Below the pieces are notes generated by a model, which was given only the letters and a program-made list of their open reading frames with translations, was not told the DNA's origin and searched no databases. DNA of 38,922 bases from an uncultured Actinomycetes bacterium (GTDB lineage: Bacteria; Actinomycetota; Acidimicrobiia; Acidimicrobiales; Ilumatobacteraceae), in assembly GCA_937902105.1 (NCBI GenBank), contig CALGTP010000631.1, forward strand, positions 1 through 38,922, in the 5' to 3' direction. A program made the position numbers and the translations under genes. Shown piece after piece: positions 34,015 to 38,922 of this stretch. Within the stretch, counting starts at the first letter, position 1; each line of letters begins with the position of its first letter.

Positions 34015-35211
34015 ATGACGAACGCTGAAAAGACTGCGGTGATTACTGAAATAGATCGGCTCGCACCCAAACTCATTGAAGTGAGCCACAAGATTCATGC
34101 GCATCCCGAATTGAACTTTGAAGAGCACTATGCACATGACTTGCTGTGCTCGGTTTTAGAAGAGTTTGGACTGCAAGTCACGCGACATGCCTACGGCGTG
34201 GCGACTGCTTTTGAGGCGCTGGCGGGGACCACTGGTGCTGAGGTCTTGGTCTTATTGGAATATGACGCCCTCCCGGGCATTGGCCATGGCTGCGGGCACA
34301 ACGTGATTGCGGCGGCTGGTTTGGGAGCGGGTTTGGCGGCAGCGGCACTTGCCCAACAAGTGGGTGGAAGGGTGCGGATCTTGGGTACCCCTGCCGAAGA
34401 AGGTGGAGGCGGAAAAATCGCCATGGCCCGACAAGGCGCATTTAAAACCGGAGTGGCAGCAATGATGGTCCATCCAGCAGATGCGGATCTCATTCGGATG
34501 GACTCCATTGCTGTGCACACTGTGGACGTGACCTATCAGGGCAAGGCGGCTCATGCTGCTGCAGCCCCGTGGGAAGGGCGCAACGCTCTTGATGCAGCGG
34601 TTTTGGGGTACGTCAATGTGGCCGCTTTACGTCAACACATTCGTCCCTCGGAACGGATTCATGGAATCTTTACTGAGGCTGGCGAGAAGCCAAATATTGT
34701 GCCTCGGCAGGCAGCCGCCACCTGGTATGTCCGATCGGACACCATTTCAAGTTTGCAGCCCCTCAAACAACGTGTGATGGCCTGTCTTGAGGGAGCAACT
34801 TCGGCATGTGGTTGCACGATGGATAGTCAATGGGATGATCACACCTACGCCGATGTTCGAGACAACATGGCCCTTGTCGGTGCCTATGTGCAGAATATGA
34901 CGGCCCTCGGCCGCCATGTTATGGATCCACGCCTCAGCGGGCACTCGGTTGTGGGATCCACCGACATGGGAAATGTCTCGTACTTGTTGCCTTCCATCCA
35001 CCCCATGATCAAGATGGCCCCTGATGGAGTTGCTATTCATACTGAAGAGTTCGCGCACTTCGCTGGTGGTGCACTGGGGGACTCTGCCGTTGTGACGGGA
35101 GCGCAGGCGATGGCTATGACGGTGATTGATCTCTGGACCAAACCCGACCTTTGTGCTCAGTTGAGTAGTGAGTTTGCTCAGGTGACAAGTGACATTGACG
35201 TTTTAGCCTAA
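34015..35211 (+). CDS. M20 family amidohydrolase (AbgB-like metallopeptidase)
   Basis: A cytoplasmic metal-dependent hydrolase acting on an amide bond, such as N-acyl amino acids or aminobenzoyl-glutamate. The 398-residue product shows HKIHAHPELNFEE, LEYDALPGIGHGCGHNVI (metal-binding Cys and His), the GTPAEEGGGGK catalytic glutamates, MMVHPAD and a dimerisation domain. The substrate is not clear; the YDALP and GCGHN motifs are those of the M20D/AbgB subgroup. GGGAGAA precedes ATG 34015 by several bases. It stands between the lipid-kinase-like gene and the ThyX-like gene and may be transcribed with both. Confidence 0.88.
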   Translation: MTNAEKTAVITEIDRLAPKLIEVSHKIHAHPELNFEEHYAHDLLCSVLEEFGLQVTRHAYGVATAFEALAGTTGAEVLVLLEYDALPGIGHGCGHNVIAAAGLGAGLAAAALAQQVGGRVRILGTPAEEGGGGKIAMARQGAFKTGVAAMMVHPADADLIRMDSIAVHTVDVTYQGKAAHAAAAPWEGRNALDAAVLGYVNVAALRQHIRPSERIHGIFTEAGEKPNIVPRQAAATWYVRSDTISSLQPLKQRVMACLEGATSACGCTMDSQWDDHTYADVRDNMALVGAYVQNMTALGRHVMDPRLSGHSVVGSTDMGNVSYLLPSIHPMIKMAPDGVAIHTEEFAHFAGGALGDSAVVTGAQAMAMTVIDLWTKPDLCAQLSSEFAQVTSDIDVLA

Positions 35212-35263
35212 GAGAGAGTTGCGTCCGCGTTCTGGATAGCCCGAGCAACTAGCGTGACAGACC

Positions 35264-36865
35264 GTGACGGTTTATGCGCCAGAGGAGTTCACCGCCGAGG
35301 AGTCGGAAATTCTCCGACGTTATTTCACTAATTTGGACGGTCCAGTTTTCGCCCTAGTGAACTTACCTGAGGTGGTTAAGGGTGCTTTGTTTGCTCGATA
35401 TAGCCGTACGCATAAAAGCTTGCGGCGTTTATTTCTTGATGAGTTTGTTGGGGACCTAGACATCGCCGGTGATCAAAGCGTGGATGCCACGATTGGCTTG
35501 GAAAGAGCTGAAGAACTCTACGAGAAGGTTTTCTTCGAGTATGGCGATGATTCCGTCGCTCAATTAGGTGGGGTTCACCTCGCTTGTGAACAAGCCAGCA
35601 ATATTCTGACCAAGATTCTTGAATGGGGACGACTCGCCAGTTATTTGGAGCAGAGCACTCGTTATATCGCTTACGACGCACGTCTGGCTGGTCGGTACCG
35701 TTTCTATCGGGACCCCGAAGTTTTGACCTCCCGTTTTGGGACGCGCTACGTCGGCGATTTAGATCGCATGTTTGACTCATATTCAGTTCTGATGGAGAAA
35801 GTCACCGAGCACATTCGTGCCACCGTGAAGCGGGATCCCGCTGACAGTGATTTCGTCTTTCGGATGGCCACGCGCGCTAAGGCCCTTGATGCGGTACGCG
35901 GGGTCTTGCCCGCTGCTTCTCTATCTAACGTTGGCATTTATGGCAGCGGTCAGTCTTACGAAGCAATGTTGATTCGGATGCGGGCGCATCCTTTGCCAGA
36001 AGCGCGACAATACGCTGATTTGATGTTGGAAGAATTGCGTAAGGTCATCCCGAGTTTCTTGCGACGAGTTGACCTTGCGGATCGCGGTGGTCGTTGGAGT
36101 GACTATCTGAGCGACAACCGGGAAAATACTCAAGAGGTTGTCCGAGGTCTGTTTGATGAGACTCCGGTGGATCACAGCGCCGCAGTCGTGTTGACAGATT
36201 TTGATCCTGAAGGTGAAGATAAATTAATAGCAGCCATCTGTTATTCGCATACAAGTTTGCCTGAGACGCAGATTCTGCAACGCGTGCAACGTCTTGGGCA
36301 TGATGAGAAAGTGGCCATCCTGAAGTCGTACATTGGTGAGCGTGAGAATCGCCGTCATCGTCCAGGCCGAGCGTTCGAACGAATTGACTATCGCTTTGAT
36401 GTGCTGTCGGATTACGGTGCTTTTCGCGATATGCAGCGGCATCGTTTGCTGACTATTGAATGGCAACCACTTTCGGCCAATCATGGCTATACACGACCGG
36501 ATCTGATTGATGAAGCGGGCATGACTCCCGTTTTCGATGAGGTCATGAACCGCTCAGCGGCGTTATATGACGATCTCAAACCAGAGTTCCCTCAGCAAGC
36601 CACATACGCAGTGTCGATGGCCTACCGAGTGCGCTACGTGATGCAGTTCAACGCCAGAGAGGCGATGCACATGCTGGAATTGCGTTCCTCCCCACAAGGG
36701 CACCCGGCGTATCGCCGAGTGGCGATTGAAATGCATCGACTGATCGGCGAGCAGGCGGGGCATAAGGCCGTTGCTGAGGCGATGACTCACCTCACCACTG
36801 AGGAACCTGAACTTGAGCGTTTAGCGGCTGAAAGACGTGCAGAAGCAAAGCGTGGAGGCCAGTAG
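35264..36865 (+). CDS. tandem ThyX-like protein with a divided active-site motif
   Basis: ThyX is an FAD-dependent thymidylate synthase of about 220-250 residues with the motif RHR-x7-S. This protein has 533 residues and looks like two ThyX-like halves. Half one (about 80-265) has EWGRLASYLEQSTRY at 120-134, keeping the serine and SxRY side of the motif, but WGR replaces RHR. Half two (about 370-500) has RHR at 392-394, but proline stands where the catalytic serine belongs. It keeps the C-terminal block NAREAMHMLELR (463-474). Long ThyX homologues of this kind occur in actinobacteria, and I know of no established function. Whether it makes dTMP is uncertain. Start GTG 35264. Confidence 0.8.
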   Translation: MTVYAPEEFTAEESEILRRYFTNLDGPVFALVNLPEVVKGALFARYSRTHKSLRRLFLDEFVGDLDIAGDQSVDATIGLERAEELYEKVFFEYGDDSVAQLGGVHLACEQASNILTKILEWGRLASYLEQSTRYIAYDARLAGRYRFYRDPEVLTSRFGTRYVGDLDRMFDSYSVLMEKVTEHIRATVKRDPADSDFVFRMATRAKALDAVRGVLPAASLSNVGIYGSGQSYEAMLIRMRAHPLPEARQYADLMLEELRKVIPSFLRRVDLADRGGRWSDYLSDNRENTQEVVRGLFDETPVDHSAAVVLTDFDPEGEDKLIAAICYSHTSLPETQILQRVQRLGHDEKVAILKSYIGERENRRHRPGRAFERIDYRFDVLSDYGAFRDMQRHRLLTIEWQPLSANHGYTRPDLIDEAGMTPVFDEVMNRSAALYDDLKPEFPQQATYAVSMAYRVRYVMQFNAREAMHMLELRSSPQGHPAYRRVAIEMHRLIGEQAGHKAVAEAMTHLTTEEPELERLAAERRAEAKRGGQ

Positions 36866-36991
36866 TGAGAGTTCGGATCATGGTGTGACGGGAGTCACTT
36901 CACTATCCCACGGTTATCAGGCGTTCTATGCCTAACATCCGCGCTCGCCTCGCGTTTTTTTGGCGAATCAACTTTAGGAGTTAGAGACAAA
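36866..36991 (+). promoter_or_regulatory. intergenic leader before the acidic zinc-ribbon gene
   Basis: The 126-base gap holds a weak terminator-like element: two CGCG tetramers around a seven-base loop, followed by seven T residues near 36955-36962. After it comes a clear ribosome site AGGAG about 13 bases before ATG 36992. It could end the upstream transcript and contain the promoter for the next gene, but no convincing promoter boxes were found. Confidence 0.3.
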
Positions 36992-37507
36992 ATGGCAGCA
37001 GAAGAAGACAATGTTGTGGACCCGGATGATCTGGCGGAGGGTTTCCTCGAAGATGGCGATGATGTTGACGAGGATCCCGATGATCTGCTTGCAGACGATT
37101 CAGATGATGAGATCGACGACGGCGCTTTAGAGGACGAGGTTCAACTACCTGCCGAAGAGGATGAAGAGCCGGTCACCGCACTCTCGAAGAAGAAAGCGAA
37201 AAAAGCAAAAAAAGCTGTTGCTGCCGAAGAAGAAGATGATGACGACGACGACGATTTGTTGGGCGAAGACGATATCGAGTCGGACTTAGCCAAGATCCTT
37301 GATGCTGCTGTCAAGGGTCGCAGTGAAGATGACGAGGAAGAAGCCGAGGAGGAAGAGGAAGATATTCAAGCCTCTAATGACCCTGAGTCTGGCATTCTGC
37401 CGAAGCGACCCGATGAGCGAATGTGCACTCAGTGTTTCCTCTTGGTCCGCAAAGGTGCTCCGATGTGTCCCATCGGCGATGACGCTTGTCCTCTATTTTC
37501 TTCGTAA
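36992..37507 (+). CDS. highly acidic protein with C-terminal zinc ribbon (DUF4193-like)
   Basis: A 171-residue protein in three parts: an acidic first third rich in Asp and Glu (residues 1-62), a basic patch KKKAKKAKKA (about 66-75) followed by poly-Asp/Glu runs to about residue 130, and a C-terminal RPDERMCTQCFLLVRKGAPMC then CPIGDDACPLF. The CTQCFLL part resembles the zinc-ribbon end of actinobacterial DUF4193 proteins, which also have acidic N-termini; this similarity is partial. No function is known. The low-complexity Asp/Glu tracts are made of GAN codons and could vary in length between strains. AGGAG precedes the ATG. Confidence 0.7.
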   Translation: MAAEEDNVVDPDDLAEGFLEDGDDVDEDPDDLLADDSDDEIDDGALEDEVQLPAEEDEEPVTALSKKKAKKAKKAVAAEEEDDDDDDDLLGEDDIESDLAKILDAAVKGRSEDDEEEAEEEEEDIQASNDPESGILPKRPDERMCTQCFLLVRKGAPMCPIGDDACPLFSS

Positions 37508-37547
37508 TGAAAAGCGCAATATTCTCTGATAGCCCTGTTGGGACTTC

Positions 37548-38018
37548 ATGAGTATTGACCCAACTGTCCGTCCGGCGCATATCGTTGATATGTCGGTTGT
37601 GTTGGATTTGGATGCGCAGTATCGAAATCTTTTGCTGGATCAGCGAGGCGGAATTGCTTGGCTAGCAGAACACGCCTCATTAATAACACTGCCCCCGCAA
37701 GATGTTGTGGAAAGTAGTTTTGTTGGAGAAATTGACGGGGCAGTGATTGGTTTTTTGCGCGGCACAATCGACATCATCCCAGCACGCGGAATGGTCTATA
37801 CCGTGGATCGGGTTTTCGTTGTTGAGCAGGCACGCCAACTTGGTTTCGGAGATGCACTTTTGGCGGCGGCGATGGAGTTCGCTGTATCAACGCATTGTGT
37901 AGCAATCGAAGCCAATGCTTTGCCAGGTGATCGTGAAACGAAGAACCTCTACGAACGAGCGGGAATTAAGGCACGCAATATTATTGTTTCGCGACCTCTA
38001 GGGCCGACGATTCACTGA
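37548..38018 (+). CDS. GNAT family acetyltransferase
   Basis: Likely transfers an acetyl group from acetyl-CoA to an amine. The 156-residue product has the GNAT core: VIGFLRGTID (beta-4), VDRVFVVEQARQLGFGDALLAAAMEFA (motif A with the QARQLGFG acetyl-CoA loop) and AIEANALPGDRETKNLYERAGIKARNIIVSRPL (motif B). The substrate cannot be predicted. The ATG at 37548 comes 40 bases after the acidic protein's stop. Its 3' end overlaps that of the convergent crotonase gene by seven bases. Confidence 0.82.
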   Translation: MSIDPTVRPAHIVDMSVVLDLDAQYRNLLLDQRGGIAWLAEHASLITLPPQDVVESSFVGEIDGAVIGFLRGTIDIIPARGMVYTVDRVFVVEQARQLGFGDALLAAAMEFAVSTHCVAIEANALPGDRETKNLYERAGIKARNIIVSRPLGPTIH

Positions 38019-38797
38019 CCAGTCCAGTTTGGTGTGCGTTTTTCGATGAAAGCCGTGAGACCTTCTTTAGTGTCACCTGATGCCATGACTTTGGCAAATT
38101 CTTGATTCGTCAAGTCAATCAGTTCTTCATCTGTCTGATAGGCCGCGGCCAATACAACTTTGCGACTGGCGTATACCGCCAATGGCGCACACGCAGTGAT
38201 TTGTAGCGCCAACTTGTGGGCTTCATTCATTGCTTCACCTGGGGCAACTAGCCGAGAGATGAGTCCTAATTGGAAAGCGCGTTCAGCCGGTAGGGGTTCT
38301 CCAGTCAAAATCATTTCCATTGCGGCGGCTTGACCAATGGCACGCGGAAGTCGGAACAACCCACCTGCTCCAGCGATGAGATTACGTTTCACTTCGGCTA
38401 ACCCGAAGGATGAACGGGTCGTCGCAATAACTAGATCTGCCGCAAGAACAATCTCGCATCCACCCGCGGTGGCAAGACCATCAACGGCGACGATGATTGG
38501 CTTGCGGCGCTCACGGTAGACGAAACCGGCAAACCCGCCACGACGTGTGCTGATGTGAGCAGCCTGGCCGGAGTTGATTGCCTTGAGGTCGGCCCCAGCA
38601 CAGAAGACTGGCCGTTCTTGGCCTTCTGTATTGGCAGTCAAAATACCTACCCAGATCTCATCGTCAGCCTCAAGTTGATCGATTGCCGCTTCCATTGCTT
38701 GGGCAACCTCACCATTGATGGCGTTACGTGCATCAGGACGGTTGAGGGTGATAATTCCGACGCGGCCGTCGGTGCTGTAGGTAACGATGTCGCTCAT
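38012..38797 (-). CDS. enoyl-CoA hydratase/isomerase (crotonase) family protein
   Basis: The 261-residue product has the crotonase fold: GIITLNRPDARNAI at the start, VFCAGADLKAI (oxyanion hole), AVDGLATAGGCEIVLAADLVIA and FGLAEVKRNLIAGAGG. Both glutamates that serve as catalytic acid and base in enoyl-CoA hydratase are present (GGCE and LAEV), favouring hydratase activity, probably in beta-oxidation. The substrate is not known. It is convergent with the GNAT gene, and a further minus-strand gene ends 41 bases upstream of its start, so it may be second in that operon. Confidence 0.9.
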   Translation of the reverse strand: MSDIVTYSTDGRVGIITLNRPDARNAINGEVAQAMEAAIDQLEADDEIWVGILTANTEGQERPVFCAGADLKAINSGQAAHISTRRGGFAGFVYRERRKPIIVAVDGLATAGGCEIVLAADLVIATTRSSFGLAEVKRNLIAGAGGLFRLPRAIGQAAAMEMILTGEPLPAERAFQLGLISRLVAPGEAMNEAHKLALQITACAPLAVYASRKVVLAAAYQTDEELIDLTNQEFAKVMASGDTKEGLTAFIEKRTPNWTGQ

Positions 38798-38838
38798 ACC
38801 ATTGACGGTAGTAGCACCAGAGGTGCGCCGACTAACTG

Positions 38839-38922
38839 TCAGTCAACTGTGGGTTCGATGACGGCGTCTTCGACTACTTCAGCAACCACTGGGGTCTGCT
38901 CATTCTCGAGGGTCACTTCGAC
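38839..38922 (-). CDS. C-terminal end of an unidentified minus-strand gene
   Basis: From the window edge, the minus strand reads 27 open codons and ends at TGA (38841-38839). The residues are Val- and Glu-rich (VEVTLENEQTPVVAEVVEDA), an acidic tail without recognisable motif. The rest lies beyond the window. It points toward the crotonase gene, consistent with an operon, but a non-coding open stretch this short cannot be excluded. Confidence 0.4.
   Translation of the reverse strand, partial: VEVTLENEQTPVVAEVVEDAVIEPTVD

Noticed and set aside
37190-37380. GAA/GAT-rich tract as a tandem repeat or CRISPR-like element
   Set aside because: There is no constant repeat unit or spacing; the tract encodes the Asp/Glu runs of the acidic protein.

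Overview
The window looks like a chromosomal segment of an actinobacterium (Actinomycetota), tentatively the class Acidimicrobiia or a close relative. The evidence is a complete Pup-proteasome locus, a pafA-tat-helY neighbourhood like that of mycobacteria, a Holin-X type membrane protein, and moderate GC by eye (roughly half) with frequent GTG starts. No insertion sequence, phage integrase, CRISPR array or rRNA gene was seen. The only RNA gene found is a tRNA-Pro(GGG). This is ordinary core genome with some unusual genes in it.

Layout. 1-2.1 kb: the start of a family-5 binding lipoprotein (minus strand), a tiny Cys-rich DUF5522 protein, a PPK2 polyphosphate phosphotransferase and a PRPP-dependent phosphoribosyltransferase. 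2.2-7.3 kb (minus): an ABC importer (ATPase, permease, NMT1-like lipoprotein) and an acyl-CoA ligase followed by a glycerophosphodiesterase. 7.4-10.9 kb: a SirB1-like protein, an acyl-CoA dehydrogenase, a CopD-like membrane protein and IspH. 10.9-14.0 kb: a DUF512/PDZ radical-SAM protein coupled to the ribosome-assembly GTPase Der, then a zinc-ribbon membrane protein. 14.0 kb: tRNA-Pro followed by a strong intrinsic terminator.

14.2-21.3 kb is a tight plus-strand run of nine genes: an NDP-forming acyl-CoA synthetase, a PBP4-type DD-peptidase, a stand-alone Lon N-domain protein, three small membrane proteins, then TtuB-like, TtuA-like and TrmI. The last three together suggest T-loop modification of tRNA (2-thiolation at position 54 with m1A58). 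That pathway is best known from thermophiles. The TtuB-like sulfur carrier has an extra Met after its Gly-Gly.

21.8-28.9 kb is the Pup-proteasome system in order arc, dop, pup, prcB, prcA, pafA, with lepB overlapping the end of pafA. Pup already ends in GGE, so it needs no deamidation. The pafB/pafC regulators that follow pafA in mycobacteria are absent here. 28.9-33.4 kb: a second glycerophosphodiesterase, TatB-like, TatC and the Ski2-like helicase HelY. 33.4-38.9 kb: a protein resembling only the C-terminal lobe of DgkB/YegS lipid kinases, an M20 amidohydrolase, a large protein with two degenerate ThyX-like halves, an acidic zinc-ribbon protein, a GNAT acetyltransferase, an enoyl-CoA hydratase-like protein and the last codons of another minus-strand gene.

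The observations most worth following are the TtuB-TtuA-TrmI cassette beside the proteasome, the GGM terminus of the TtuB-like protein, the tandem ThyX-like protein whose catalytic motif is divided between its halves, and the isolated lipid-kinase C-lobe coupled to helY.
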